Made by a program: the position numbers and the translations under genes. Shown one piece after another: positions 43,004 to 52,185 of a stretch of 64,000 nucleotides of DNA. Location: assembly GCA_035518375.1 (NCBI GenBank), contig DATIXQ010000040.1, positions 34,942-98,941 of the forward strand, in the 5' to 3' direction. The notes below the pieces were generated by a model that did not search any database, was not told the origin of the DNA, and was given only the letters and a program-made list of their open reading frames with translations. The stretch is from DATJLY01 sp035518375. Its GTDB lineage: Bacteria; Pseudomonadota; Alphaproteobacteria; ATCC43930; CGMCC-115725. Position 1 is the first letter of the stretch. Each line of letters opens with the position of its first letter.

Positions 43004-44284
43004 ATGGCCGTCTCCACGCCCGCAGCGGCTGCGTCTGCACCGGCAATCGATGCCGACCGATGGACGAGCTACAGCATCACGGTTCTCGCGATCTGCATCC
43101 TCGGTTGGGCCTTCGATATCTACGAGGCCACGATCATGCAGCTCGTCACTCCCATCCTCATCAAGGAGTGGGGCATCACCCCGGCGACAATGGGCACCGT
43201 CACAACGGTGTCGCGCTGGCTCGGCCTCGCCGGCACCTTCGTGTTCCCGGTCCTCGCCGATTTCTATGGCCGCAAGCCGTGCCTCGTCTGGACCATTCTC
43301 GGCTATGCGCTTTTCACCGGCCTCACGGGTTTCGCGGCCGGCCCGATCAGCCTGCTGATCTTCAGCTCGATCACGCGCATTGCGCTCGCAGGCGAGAACC
43401 CGGTCGGCATGATCATGGTGACCGAAACGGCGCCCACGAAATGGCGCGCGACGGCGCTTGGCGGCCTCGTCGGCGGATATCCCTTCGGCTACATGGTGTG
43501 CTCGCTCTGCGCGCTCGTGTTCGTGCCGCTCTGGGGCTGGCGTTCGCTCTACTTCCTCGGCATCCTGCCAGCGCTCCTCGTGCTCTGGGTGCGCACGGGC
43601 ATCAAGGAAAGCCCGCGCTACGAGCATGTCACCGCCGAGATGCTGAAGGAGGGGCTGAAGAAGAAGCTCGACATCGCCGCTCCCTTCCGCGCCTATCCGC
43701 GCGAGACCACGATTGCGACGCTCTGCTACTTCCTCTACCTCTGGACGTGGATCGGCTGGTCGGCGTGGATGCCGTTCTATCTCGCGACCGAGCGGCATTT
43801 GGGCTTCCCGACGATGAGCAGCTACCTCTCGGTCTGGATGTTCGTCGCGATCTTCGCCTACTGGATCTGTGGCTGGCTCTGCGATGTGTTCGGGCGGCGC
43901 TATGTCATTCCGGTCTTCACCCTTCCGGCCGCGATCCTGCTCGTCGTGATGGGATATGTCTCGAGTCCGTCGGCGCTGTTCTGGGTCGGGCTCGCGACCA
44001 ATTTTCTCATCACCGGCAGCTTCGGCACGGGGCTCGGCTACACCAACGAGGTGTTTCCGACTCAGATCCGCGGTGCCGGCGTGGGCGCCTCGTTCACGGT
44101 CGGGCTTGGCTTCGCGTCGCTCGCGCCGCTCGTCGTCGGCTGGATCGCGACCAAAGCATCCGTGGCAGCGGCTCTGCCGCTCCTGGCGATCTCGTTCGTG
44201 CTGATCGCGCCGCTCTTTCTGTGGTTCGCGCCCGACACGACGCGCCGCAACCTTGCCGACTTCGTGGGCGATCGCGTCGGCTAG
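43004..44284 (+). CDS. MFS transporter (aromatic acid / metabolite:H+ symporter type)
   Basis: A 426-residue inner-membrane carrier with 12 predicted helices. The DRWTSYSITVLAICILGWAFD entry helix and the loop 2-3 motif VFPVLADFYGRKPCLVW (DxxGRK, Asp-Gly-Arg) are MFS signatures. A second GRR motif follows helix 8 (CDVFGRRYV). It resembles the AAHS or sugar/metabolite:H+ symporter branches that import aromatic acids. A strong AAGGGAGGAA ribosome site precedes the ATG at 43004. It is the only obvious uptake system in the catabolic region. It abuts the convergent binding-protein gene. Confidence 0.85.
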   Translation: MAVSTPAAAASAPAIDADRWTSYSITVLAICILGWAFDIYEATIMQLVTPILIKEWGITPATMGTVTTVSRWLGLAGTFVFPVLADFYGRKPCLVWTILGYALFTGLTGFAAGPISLLIFSSITRIALAGENPVGMIMVTETAPTKWRATALGGLVGGYPFGYMVCSLCALVFVPLWGWRSLYFLGILPALLVLWVRTGIKESPRYEHVTAEMLKEGLKKKLDIAAPFRAYPRETTIATLCYFLYLWTWIGWSAWMPFYLATERHLGFPTMSSYLSVWMFVAIFAYWICGWLCDVFGRRYVIPVFTLPAAILLVVMGYVSSPSALFWVGLATNFLITGSFGTGLGYTNEVFPTQIRGAGVGASFTVGLGFASLAPLVVGWIATKASVAAALPLLAISFVLIAPLFLWFAPDTTRRNLADFVGDRVG

Positions 44285-45301
44285 TCAGGGCCGCGGCAGC
44301 GGCACGACATAGCGCGCGTCGACGATCTTGACCGGGTCGGCCTCGCCTTTGAGGAGGCCTTGGGCGCGGAACCATTCGATCTGATGCTTGATGTCGGCGA
44401 CATCGAGCCGGAGGTCGCGGTCGACCCACGGGATCGCCGCGCGAATCTGCTCCGCGTCCTGGCCCGTGTATTTGGCGAGGATCGCGAGGATTTCGGTGGC
44501 ACCCGGCCCGTCGCGCCGTTCCTCTTTCGCGTCGGCGAAGGCATCGTGATAGAGCTGCGCGCCCTTCTTGTAGGCGGCGAGGAAATGTTCGACCGTGGCG
44601 CGGCGCTCGTCGGCGGTCTTGGCCGAGGTGAACGCGGCGTTGGTTTGGCCATAGGGCGCGATATCGCCGACCCAGCCCAAGAGCTTCGCCTCGCCCTTGC
44701 CGAGCATCACCATCGCCGGCGTCACCGGCAGCACGCCGGCATCGGCCTGTCCGCCCGCGATCGCCGAGGTGAGCGCCGTGTTCGACTGCAGCGCCAGCAC
44801 GCGCACGGTCTTCGGGTCGATGTGGAAGCGGTCGAGCGCAAGCGCCAGATCGTAGTCGAGCATGGCGCCCCGCTGCGTCACGCCGACGGAATGGCCGCGC
44901 AGGTCCTCGATCCTCTTGAGCCCGGCATTGGCGGCGCGGTTCGACGCGACATAGCCCGCATTCTTGAAGCCCGGCATCTCGCGGTTGCCGGCGGCGATCA
45001 TGCGCAACACGCCTTCGCCGGCGAGCGCGTAGAATGCGGCCGAAAGTCCGGTGATGCCGAAATCGATGGCGCCCGAGGCGGCCGCGACGGCGATGGGCTG
45101 CGCCGCGTCGATATAGACGAGCTCGGCATCGAGCCCTTCGGCGGCGAAGAACCCCTTTTCCTTGGCGACGAAGATGGGTCCGACGGCGAGCGTCTTGACG
45201 ATGCCGATCTTGATGGGCTCGGCGGCGGGTGCCGATTTGGACGCCGCCGCGATTAGGGCGAAGGCGGCGAGAACGAGAGAGCTGATGCGTTGCGTGGCCA
45301 T
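44285..45301 (-). CDS. ABC-type substrate-binding protein (NitT/TauT-like), orphan
   Basis: A 338-residue periplasmic binding protein. Signal peptide SSLVLAAFALIAAASKSAPAA, then IKIGIVKTLAVGPIFVAKEKGFFAAEGLDAELVYID and IDFGITGLSAAFYALAGEG, the NMT1/ThiY-like pattern. It ends GLLKGEADPVKIVDARYVVP, a motif also seen in the remnant at 53433. It is convergent with the MFS gene, the two stops touching, and divergent from the gene at 45353. No permease or ATPase lies near. Confidence 0.78.
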   Translation of the reverse strand: MATQRISSLVLAAFALIAAASKSAPAAEPIKIGIVKTLAVGPIFVAKEKGFFAAEGLDAELVYIDAAQPIAVAAASGAIDFGITGLSAAFYALAGEGVLRMIAAGNREMPGFKNAGYVASNRAANAGLKRIEDLRGHSVGVTQRGAMLDYDLALALDRFHIDPKTVRVLALQSNTALTSAIAGGQADAGVLPVTPAMVMLGKGEAKLLGWVGDIAPYGQTNAAFTSAKTADERRATVEHFLAAYKKGAQLYHDAFADAKEERRDGPGATEILAILAKYTGQDAEQIRAAIPWVDRDLRLDVADIKHQIEWFRAQGLLKGEADPVKIVDARYVVPLPRP

Positions 45302-45352
45302 TCTCCCCGCACTTAAATCGAGACGCGAGGAATTGGCAAGGGAGGAGACCCC

Positions 45353-46351
45353 GTGAAGCTAGAGCTCAGCATCGCGCTCACCAACAACCCGCGCACCTGG
45401 CCGGTGCTCGACGGGCGCGTCAAGGTCGACGCGATCGATCTCATCCCGACCGTGCTCCACCCGTCCGAGATGTTCTGGCGCCAGCTCCATTTCGCCGAGT
45501 TCGACGTGTCGGAGATGTCGATCTCTTCGCTTCTCATAGCAAACGCCAAAGGCGACGAGCGCTGGGCCGGAATTCCGGTGTTCACGACGCGCCGCTTCTT
45601 CCATACCGGCATCCTAGTGCGTCGCGATGCGCGGATCGAAAGCCCGGCCGACCTCAAGGGCAAGCGCGTCGGCGTGCCCGAATATCAGCAGACGGCGGCG
45701 CTCTGGACACGCGGCGTGCTCGAGCACGAGTTCGGCGTCAGGGCGCAAGACATGGAATTCTGGATGGAGCGCCAGCCCGCCATGTCGCATGGCGGCGCCA
45801 CCGGCTTCAAGCCGCCGCCGGGCGTCACGCTGCACTACATCCCGGCCGATAAGAGCATCGGCTCGATGATGATCTCGGGCGAGCTGCAGGCCGCGGTCCA
45901 TTATGTCGGCGCCGGCGTCAACCTCGTCGATCGCAGCTCGGCCGACCTGCGCCGTCATCCCGACATCAAGCCGATCTTCCCCGATCCCGCCGCCGAGGGC
46001 TTCCGCTACTACCGCAAGACCGGGCTTTACCCGATCAATCACGGCATGGTCATCAAGCGCACGATCGCCGAGAAATATCCGTGGGCCGCGCTCAACATCT
46101 TGAAGGCCTTCGCGCGTGCCAACGATATCGCCAACGCCGAGCGCATGGAGCATCTCTCTTACTATTTCGAGACCGGCGTGCTCGCGCCCGAGCAGAGGAA
46201 GGCGGTCGAGGAGCCGATCATTCGCCATGGCGTCAGGCCCAATCGCAAAGTGCTCGAGACGGTGGCGCAGTATTCGACCGAGCAGGGACTGACGCCGCGC
46301 GTCCTCACGCTCGAGGAGATCTTCTCGCCGAGCACGCTCGAGCAGTACTGA
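45353..46351 (+). CDS. 4,5-dihydroxyphthalate decarboxylase-like (Pht5-type) protein
   Basis: A 332-residue member of the periplasmic-binding-protein-fold family that includes 4,5-dihydroxyphthalate decarboxylase. There is no signal peptide, so it is cytoplasmic and may be an enzyme rather than a transport component. Features are LELSIALTNNPRTWPVLDGRVKVDAIDL at the N-terminus, HFAEFDVSEMSISSLL, and RRFFHTGILVRRDARIESPADLKGKRVGVPEY. The start is a GTG at 45353. A gene of the same family starts at 63816. Decarboxylase function is inferred from family name only; the real substrate is not known. Confidence 0.7.
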   Translation: MKLELSIALTNNPRTWPVLDGRVKVDAIDLIPTVLHPSEMFWRQLHFAEFDVSEMSISSLLIANAKGDERWAGIPVFTTRRFFHTGILVRRDARIESPADLKGKRVGVPEYQQTAALWTRGVLEHEFGVRAQDMEFWMERQPAMSHGGATGFKPPPGVTLHYIPADKSIGSMMISGELQAAVHYVGAGVNLVDRSSADLRRHPDIKPIFPDPAAEGFRYYRKTGLYPINHGMVIKRTIAEKYPWAALNILKAFARANDIANAERMEHLSYYFETGVLAPEQRKAVEEPIIRHGVRPNRKVLETVAQYSTEQGLTPRVLTLEEIFSPSTLEQY

Positions 46352-46359
46352 TCACTGCC

Positions 46360-47172
46360 TCAAACCGGGGACTCGCCCGGGAATTTGGGCGCGCGCTTCT
46401 CGCGGTGGGAGGCGAGCCCCTCGCGCACCTCGGGGCCTGAGAACCCCATGAATTCGAGCGCGAGCGAGGCATCGAAGGTCGGCCCCATCTGCCGCAGCCA
46501 GTTGTTGAGCGCGTACTTGGTCCAGCGCACCGCCGACGGCGCGCCCTGCGCGAGCCGCGTCGCGATCTCGACCGCCTTAGCGTCGAGCTCGGCGTCCTCG
46601 ACGGCGAGGCTCACGAGCCCGATCCGCTCGGCCTCGGCGCCGCGCACCTCCTCGCACAGCAGGAGATAGTATTTCGCCTTCGCCATGCCGCAGAGGAGCG
46701 GCCATAGGATCGCCGCGTGGTCGCCGGCCGCGACGCCGAGACGCGTGTGGCCGTCGATGATGCGGCAGTCCTTCGCCGCGATCGATACGTCGGCCAGGAG
46801 CCCGGCGACAAGCCCCGCCCCAACCGCGACGCCGCGCATCGCGCTCACCAGCGGCTTCGAGCAGTTGATGACGCCGTAGACGATGTCGCGCGCCTCGCGC
46901 CAGCCGCGCGCGCGCGCTTCGAAATCGTCGATCTGGCGCTCGATCATGGCGAAGTCGCCGCCGGCGGAGAACATGCGTCCGGCGCCGGTGATGATCGCGG
47001 CGTTGACGGTGGGGTCGGCATCGACGTCGCGCCACACGGTTGCGAGCTCGGCATGCATCGCGGCGTCGGTCGTGTTCATCCGGCCGTTCGCCATCGTGAT
47101 GCGCAGCACCTTCTCGTGCGGCCGGTCGAAGGTGAGGCGGGTGTAGGAGGCGTAGCGGTCGCCGGCGCTCAT
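46360..47172 (-). CDS. Enoyl-CoA hydratase/isomerase (crotonase) family protein
   Basis: A 270-residue crotonase-fold protein. It has the oxyanion-hole segments GAGRMFSAGGDFAMIE and AMRGVAVGAGLVAGLLADV. The two glutamates of true enoyl-CoA hydratases are not conserved here: the first position lies in GAGLVAGLL without Glu, and the second in TRLGVAAGDHAAI has Asp-His. It may therefore be an isomerase, hydrolase or other crotonase-superfamily activity. It is convergent with the Pht5-like gene (8 bases apart). The start MSAGDRYASYTRLT at 47172 matches the family. Confidence 0.78.
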   Translation of the reverse strand: MSAGDRYASYTRLTFDRPHEKVLRITMANGRMNTTDAAMHAELATVWRDVDADPTVNAAIITGAGRMFSAGGDFAMIERQIDDFEARARGWREARDIVYGVINCSKPLVSAMRGVAVGAGLVAGLLADVSIAAKDCRIIDGHTRLGVAAGDHAAILWPLLCGMAKAKYYLLLCEEVRGAEAERIGLVSLAVEDAELDAKAVEIATRLAQGAPSAVRWTKYALNNWLRQMGPTFDASLALEFMGFSGPEVREGLASHREKRAPKFPGESPV

Positions 47173-47265
47173 GTCGTCCTCGCTCGGGTGTGGCCCGCGT
47201 GATTGTCGGCCGCGCCGCGATTTCCGTCCATGACTTTGGCGCGGCATGGATTTAGCTTCCGCGGC

Positions 47266-48225
47266 ATGAAGGGGGTCTTGCTCGTGCTTGCGGTTGCGCT
47301 GGCGGCCAGCCCTGCCTGGGCGAAGCCCTGGCGGCACGCCGTCGTGGCGCCCGCGGCGGATTCAGGCTTCGCCATGATGGCCGAGAAGGGCGGCTTCGCC
47401 GACCGCCAGCAGCTCGAACTCAAGATCATCACCTACCCGAGCGACGCGGAGGCGCTGCCGGCGCTCCGCGGAGGCGAGATCGACAGCTTCGAGGGCACCC
47501 CGACGACCGCGCTCCTCGCCGAGAAGCGTGACGACGTACGCATCATCGGCTGCCCGTGGCTCGCCCTGGCGCACGCGGTCTTCACGCGCCCCAGCATCTT
47601 CGTGCCGCGCGATCTCGAGGGGCAGTTCATCGCCGCATCGACGCCGGCAGAGCCTCCCAATCTCGTGGCCGCGGCCTATCTCGCCGCCAATGCGGTGCCG
47701 TTAGCGCTGGTGCGGTTCGCCAATTACGGCAGTGACGAGGCTCGCTATGCCGCGCTCGAGGGCGGCGCCGCCGCGGCTGCCGTGGTGTCGCTCGAATATC
47801 TGCCGCTCGCGGAGCATGCCGGCCTGAAGCTCGCCGCGCGCGGCAGCGACCTGCTGCCGAATTTCGTGCGGCGCTGCATTTTTGCGACCGGGCGGAACTT
47901 GCGCGCGCGCCGCGAGGACGCGATCCGCTTCCTCGCCGCCGACATGGCGGCGCTCGCCCATGCAATCAAAAGCCGAGACGCCGAGATTGCGCTCGCGCGC
48001 AAGAGCGTTGGCCTCGGCCGCGAGGACCCGCGCCCGGATGCGATTTTCGCCGAGGCGGAGCGGGCGGGCGGGCTCGCGCCCACGCTGCCGATCCCGCTCG
48101 ATCGCATCGCCGCGATGGAGACGCTCCTCGTCAAGGCGGGGGCGATGGCGCGCGAGTTCGATCCGCGCGAATTCGTCGAGGAGGACGTGCGCGACGAGGC
48201 CCGCGATCGCATCGGGCGCGAATAG
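47266..48225 (+). CDS. ABC-type substrate-binding protein-like, orphan
   Basis: A 319-residue periplasmic protein with a signal peptide (MKGVLLVLAVALAASPAWA). It has a binding-protein-like lobe pattern (RHAVVAPAADSGFAMMAEKGGFADRQQLELKII, GGEIDSFEGTPTTAL). It is more divergent than the other NMT1-type binding proteins of the region. It starts 13 bases upstream of the acyl-CoA-dehydrogenase-fold gene, in the same operon. No permease or ATPase is adjacent. The ATG at 47266 is the only start that puts the signal peptide first. Confidence 0.65.
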   Translation: MKGVLLVLAVALAASPAWAKPWRHAVVAPAADSGFAMMAEKGGFADRQQLELKIITYPSDAEALPALRGGEIDSFEGTPTTALLAEKRDDVRIIGCPWLALAHAVFTRPSIFVPRDLEGQFIAASTPAEPPNLVAAAYLAANAVPLALVRFANYGSDEARYAALEGGAAAAAVVSLEYLPLAEHAGLKLAARGSDLLPNFVRRCIFATGRNLRARREDAIRFLAADMAALAHAIKSRDAEIALARKSVGLGREDPRPDAIFAEAERAGGLAPTLPIPLDRIAAMETLLVKAGAMAREFDPREFVEEDVRDEARDRIGRE

Positions 48226-48238
48226 CGGAGGAGAAGAG

Positions 48239-49408
48239 ATGAACGATCTTCCGATCGCGGGCACCGCTGCGCCGGTTCGCCCGCTCGCGCGCGCCAAGGC
48301 GATCGGCACGCTGATTTCCGGGGAAGCCCTTGCCGCAGAGCGCTTGACGCGCTTGACCGACAAGGTGGCGGCCGCCCTGCTTGACGCCAATCTCTTCTCG
48401 ATCCTCGTGCCAGCGGCGGACGGCGGATGCGGCGGCTCGCGCACAGAGCTATTCGAGACCGCGGAGGAAATCGCCCGCGCTGATGGCTCGGCGGGATGGT
48501 GCGTTGCCCTCTGCAACGGCATCAACGCCTCCGTTCACGCCGGCGCCTCGGCACGGGCGCGGCGCGAGGTGTTCGGCGACGGCCCCGTCGCCTGCTGGGG
48601 CTCGCTGCTGCCTAGGGCCAAATCGCTCGAGGCGAACGGCGGCTTTCGCGTCTCCGGCAATTTCGGCTGGGGCTCGGGCAGCTCGCTCGCGCGCTGGGTT
48701 GTCGTGCCGGCGCCGATCGAGCCGCGTGATGGCCAGCAATGGTTTCGTGGACATCTTCTTCCCAGGGCCGATGTCGAGATCAAGGAAGGCTCGTGGGACG
48801 CGATGGGGCTGCGCGCCACCGCCAGCATCGACTACACGATCGTTGACAAGTTCGTGCCCGCCGAGCGTACGTTCGAATATCCCTATCTGCCGACGGCGAA
48901 CCCGCGTGAGATATCCGCGCGCGGCGTCATCGGCCTGACGCAAATCGGCATTACCGCGTTTGCGAGCGGCGTCGCGTTGCGTGCGCTCGCCGAATTGGTC
49001 GCCGCCGCGCCCAACATCAAGCGCAGCGCCGCCGAAGGGAGCCCGGCGGATGACAATTTCGTGCAATTCGGCATCGGCGAGGCCGAAGGGCGGCTCAAGG
49101 CGGCGCGCGCCTATTATCTCGATTGCCTCGCCGCGCAGGATCGGGCCATCGCCGAGGGACACGCGCCTGAAGCGAGCCGCACGCTCGACATCATGCAGGC
49201 CGCATTGACGCTCACGCGCGCGGCGCGCGATGCCACCGTTTTCGCGTTCGACAATGCCGGCACGACGGCGATTCTCGCGGGCAATCCCCTTCAGCGCTGC
49301 CTGCGCGACATCTTCGCGGGCCTGAAGCACGCATCGCTGACGCCTGCGATTTTGGGGCGCATCGGCAAGGTGCGGCTCGGCCGCGACTACGGGCCGCTCA
49401 GTTTTTAG
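48239..49408 (+). CDS. Acyl-CoA-dehydrogenase-fold flavin monooxygenase (HsaA/DszC-like)
   Basis: A 389-residue protein of the acyl-CoA dehydrogenase superfamily. Visible are VPAADGGCGGSRTELFETAEEIARADGSAGW (N-terminal domain and turn), CWGSLLPRAKSLEANGGFRVSGNFGWGSG (beta domain) and a C-terminal helical domain with LRDIFAGLKHASLTPA. The GSxxSxW-type signature and the lack of the catalytic Glu region suit a group D flavin monooxygenase (HsaA, HpaB, DszC, dibenzothiophene- or phenol-type) using reduced flavin. Preceded by GGAGAAGAG. Its stop overlaps the convergent MDR gene by 4 bases. Confidence 0.75.
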   Translation: MNDLPIAGTAAPVRPLARAKAIGTLISGEALAAERLTRLTDKVAAALLDANLFSILVPAADGGCGGSRTELFETAEEIARADGSAGWCVALCNGINASVHAGASARARREVFGDGPVACWGSLLPRAKSLEANGGFRVSGNFGWGSGSSLARWVVVPAPIEPRDGQQWFRGHLLPRADVEIKEGSWDAMGLRATASIDYTIVDKFVPAERTFEYPYLPTANPREISARGVIGLTQIGITAFASGVALRALAELVAAAPNIKRSAAEGSPADDNFVQFGIGEAEGRLKAARAYYLDCLAAQDRAIAEGHAPEASRTLDIMQAALTLTRAARDATVFAFDNAGTTAILAGNPLQRCLRDIFAGLKHASLTPAILGRIGKVRLGRDYGPLSF

Positions 49409-50406
49409 ATCGTCAGCATGACCTTGCCGATGTGAGCGCCGCTCTCGAGCCGCTCGTGCGCGCGGGCGGCGTCGGCGAGCGCGTGCGTCGAATCGATCAC
49501 CGGCTTGACGCGTCCGTCGGCGATCATCGGCCATACCGCCTTCTCGACTGCGGCAGCAAGCCGGCCCTTCTCGGCGATCGGCCGCGGCCTGAGGCGTGAG
49601 CCGGTGATGATCGCCTCGCGGTCCTGCACGAGCGTGCAATCGATCGGGACAGTGCTGCCCTGCTTGAAGGCGATCATCACGAGCCGCCCGCCATGCCGCA
49701 GGATGCGCAGGTCGCGGTTGAGGTAGTCGCCGCCCACCATGTCGAGCACGACATCGACGCCTTCGCCATGCGTCTCGTCGCGGATCACGGCGGCGAAATC
49801 TTCGCTGCGATAGTCGATCGCGCGCTTGGCGCCGAGGCTCTCGCAGCGCGCGCACTTCTCTTTGCTGCCGGCGGTGGCGTAGGGAATGGCGCCGATGGCG
49901 CGGGCAAGCTGGATCGCGGTCGTGCCGATGCCCGAAGCGCCGCCATGGACGAGAATGCGGTCGCCGGGCTGGAGTCGGCCCAACTCGAACACGTTGCTCC
50001 ACACCGTCATGGCGCATTCGGGCAGCGCCGCCGCCTCGAGGAGCGACAAGTTCGCCGGCGCCGGGAGGCACTGCACGTCGGGAACCGCGACATATTCGGC
50101 ATAGCCGCCGCCGACGAGGAGCGCTGCGACCTTGTCGCCCTCGCGCCAGCGCGTGACGCCGGGTCCCACCGCGACCACTTCGCCCGCGGCCTCGAGCCCG
50201 AAAATGTCGGGCGCACCCGGCGGCATGCGATAGCGGCCGAGCCGCTGGCCGAGATCGGCGCCGTTCAACCCGGCGGCCGCGACCTTCACAAGCACCTCGT
50301 GCCGGTCGGGCACCGGCATCGGCCGCTCGACCAGCTTCAACGCGTCGGGGCCGCCGGGCTTCTCGACCACCACGGCCTTCATGGTCTTGACGTTGGGAAT
50401 GGACAT
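49405..50406 (-). CDS. Zinc-independent quinone oxidoreductase-like MDR protein
   Basis: A 333-residue medium-chain dehydrogenase/reductase of the quinone oxidoreductase (PIG3/QorA) branch, NADPH-dependent. Features are MKAVVVEKPGGPDALKLVE near the N-terminus, AAGLNGADLGQRLGRYRMPPG, the fold signature FGLEAAGEVVAVGPGVTRW and the nucleotide motif VHGGASGIGTTAIQLARA. The zinc-binding Cys residues of alcohol dehydrogenases are missing. The start at 50406 is taken from the family N-terminus; the frame runs on upstream. It is convergent with the flavin monooxygenase gene and divergent from ubiD-like at 50485. Confidence 0.85.
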   Translation of the reverse strand: MSIPNVKTMKAVVVEKPGGPDALKLVERPMPVPDRHEVLVKVAAAGLNGADLGQRLGRYRMPPGAPDIFGLEAAGEVVAVGPGVTRWREGDKVAALLVGGGYAEYVAVPDVQCLPAPANLSLLEAAALPECAMTVWSNVFELGRLQPGDRILVHGGASGIGTTAIQLARAIGAIPYATAGSKEKCARCESLGAKRAIDYRSEDFAAVIRDETHGEGVDVVLDMVGGDYLNRDLRILRHGGRLVMIAFKQGSTVPIDCTLVQDREAIITGSRLRPRPIAEKGRLAAAVEKAVWPMIADGRVKPVIDSTHALADAARAHERLESGAHIGKVMLTI

Positions 50407-50484
50407 GGAGCTTCTCCCTCGTCCGCCATCGTAGACAACGAAGCGCCCGTGCGGAACAATCGCGCGGCAACCCGAGAGGGTCTT

Positions 50485-52158
50485 ATGGACGCAGTGATGC
50501 CTCGGCCGGCCGGCGGAACGATCCGCCCCACGCTCGATTTCCAGGAGCATTTGGCGGCGCTCGACGCCTCGGGCCTGCTCGTCAAGGTCGAGCGCCCGGT
50601 CAACAAGGACACCGAGCTTCATCCGCTCGTGCGCTGGCAGTTCGTGGGCGGCCTCGCCGAGGACGATCGCCGTGCCTTCCTCTTCACCAACGTGGTCGAC
50701 GCCAAGGGCAAGCGCTACGACATCCCGGTCGCGGTCGGAGCGCTTGCGGCGAGCCCGCGCATCTATGCGATGGGCATGGGGCGCGAGGTGGACGAGATCG
50801 GCGCCGCCTGGCTCGACGCCATCGCCCATCCGATCCCGCCGGTGCGCGTCAATGCGGCGCGCTGCCAGGAGATCGTGCTGAAGGGCGACGAGCTGCGCGG
50901 CCCCAATGGCGGCTTGAAGCGGCTTCCCGTTCCGGTCTCGACTCCGGGCTTCGATTCTGCGCCCTATCTCACCGCCACCATGTGTATCACCAAGGACCCT
51001 GAGAGCGGGATCCGCAATGTCGGCATGTACCGTTGCGCCCTGAAGGCGCCCGACCGGCTCGTCGTGCGCATGGTGCAGGGCGGGGCGGGCGGCTATTTCC
51101 ACTGGCTCAAATACCGCGCGAAGAAGGAGAAGATGCCGATTGCGATCGCGCTCGGATGCGGCCCGTGTGTCGTCTTCACTTCGCCCCAGAAACTTGCGCG
51201 CGACGAGGACGAGATCTCGATCGCCGGCGGCCTCGCGGGCCAGGCGATCCCGATGGCGAAGGCGGTCTCGATCGATCTCGAGGTACCGGCTCTGGCCGAG
51301 ATCGTCATTGAGGGATTGATTGACACGGAGGCGCTCGAGCCCGAGGCCCCGTTCGGCGAGAGCAACGGCTATGTCGCGCTCGAGGCCTTCAACATGCCGA
51401 TGGAGGTGACGGCGATCACGATGCGGAAGAAGCCGGTCTTCTGCTCGATCATCAGCCAGGTCACGCCGTCGGAGTCATGCGTCATCAAAAAGGTCGCTTA
51501 CGAGCCGTTGTTCCTCGCGCATCTGCGCGACCATCTCGGCATGAAGAGCGTGAAGCGCGTCGTCATGCACGAGCCCTTGAGCAATCTCCGTCCCGTCATC
51601 TTTGTACAGTACGCGCCGGGCACGCCGCGCCCGGAGGTCTGGCGCGGCCTCAAGGCCACCTCCGCGTTCCAGCCGCGCTGCGGCAAGATCGTGATCGCGG
51701 TGAGCGACGACATCGACCCCGCCAATACGGACGCCGTGTTCTGGTCGATGGCGTACCGCTCGAATCCGCTCGAGGACGTGGTGCTGATGCCCTACGGCCC
51801 GGGCGTGCAGGGCGCGCAGTACGGTCCCAACTGGCAGGATTCGGTGATGCTCGTCGATGCCACGCTGAAGCGGCCGATGCCGCCCTTGGCGCTGCCGACG
51901 CGCGACTACATGGAGGGGGCGCGCAAGCTCTGGCAGGAGCTTGACCTGCCGCAGCTTTCGCCGCGGCCGCCGTGGCACGGCTACACGCTCGGCAACTGGG
52001 CCGAACGCTGGTCCACCTATGCGCGCCGCGCCGCGGCCGGCGACTGGGAAGAGACTGGCGCCGAGACCGCAGGCAAGCGCCGGCCGAGCGACGTGCTGCC
52101 GGAATCGCCCTATCGCACGGGCGAGGAAGACGTGAAGGGACCGGCCGGCGAGGAGTGA
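50485..52158 (+). CDS. UbiD-family decarboxylase
   Basis: A 557-residue prenylated-FMN-type (de)carboxylase acting on an aromatic or alpha,beta-unsaturated acid. The N-terminal domain carries DFQEHLAALDASGLLVKVERPV. The prFMN-binding region has GIRNVGMYR. The catalytic EPEAPFGES motif has Glu287 and Glu292, matching the two essential glutamates of Fdc1. The C-terminal domain includes QYGPNWQDSVMLVDAT. Cofactor synthesis needs UbiX, not in this window. The frame is open far upstream; the ATG at 50485 behind CGAGAGGG is chosen. The MetE-like gene follows 27 bases later. Confidence 0.85.
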   Translation: MDAVMPRPAGGTIRPTLDFQEHLAALDASGLLVKVERPVNKDTELHPLVRWQFVGGLAEDDRRAFLFTNVVDAKGKRYDIPVAVGALAASPRIYAMGMGREVDEIGAAWLDAIAHPIPPVRVNAARCQEIVLKGDELRGPNGGLKRLPVPVSTPGFDSAPYLTATMCITKDPESGIRNVGMYRCALKAPDRLVVRMVQGGAGGYFHWLKYRAKKEKMPIAIALGCGPCVVFTSPQKLARDEDEISIAGGLAGQAIPMAKAVSIDLEVPALAEIVIEGLIDTEALEPEAPFGESNGYVALEAFNMPMEVTAITMRKKPVFCSIISQVTPSESCVIKKVAYEPLFLAHLRDHLGMKSVKRVVMHEPLSNLRPVIFVQYAPGTPRPEVWRGLKATSAFQPRCGKIVIAVSDDIDPANTDAVFWSMAYRSNPLEDVVLMPYGPGVQGAQYGPNWQDSVMLVDATLKRPMPPLALPTRDYMEGARKLWQELDLPQLSPRPPWHGYTLGNWAERWSTYARRAAAGDWEETGAETAGKRRPSDVLPESPYRTGEEDVKGPAGEE

Positions 52159-52185
52159 GAAATCGCGCTGCGAGGGGAGGGCGCC

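Noticed and set aside
49693..50484. In-frame extension upstream of the UbiD-family start
   Set aside because: It overlaps the antisense MDR gene almost fully and lacks UbiD features; the ATG at 50485 gives the normal N-terminus.
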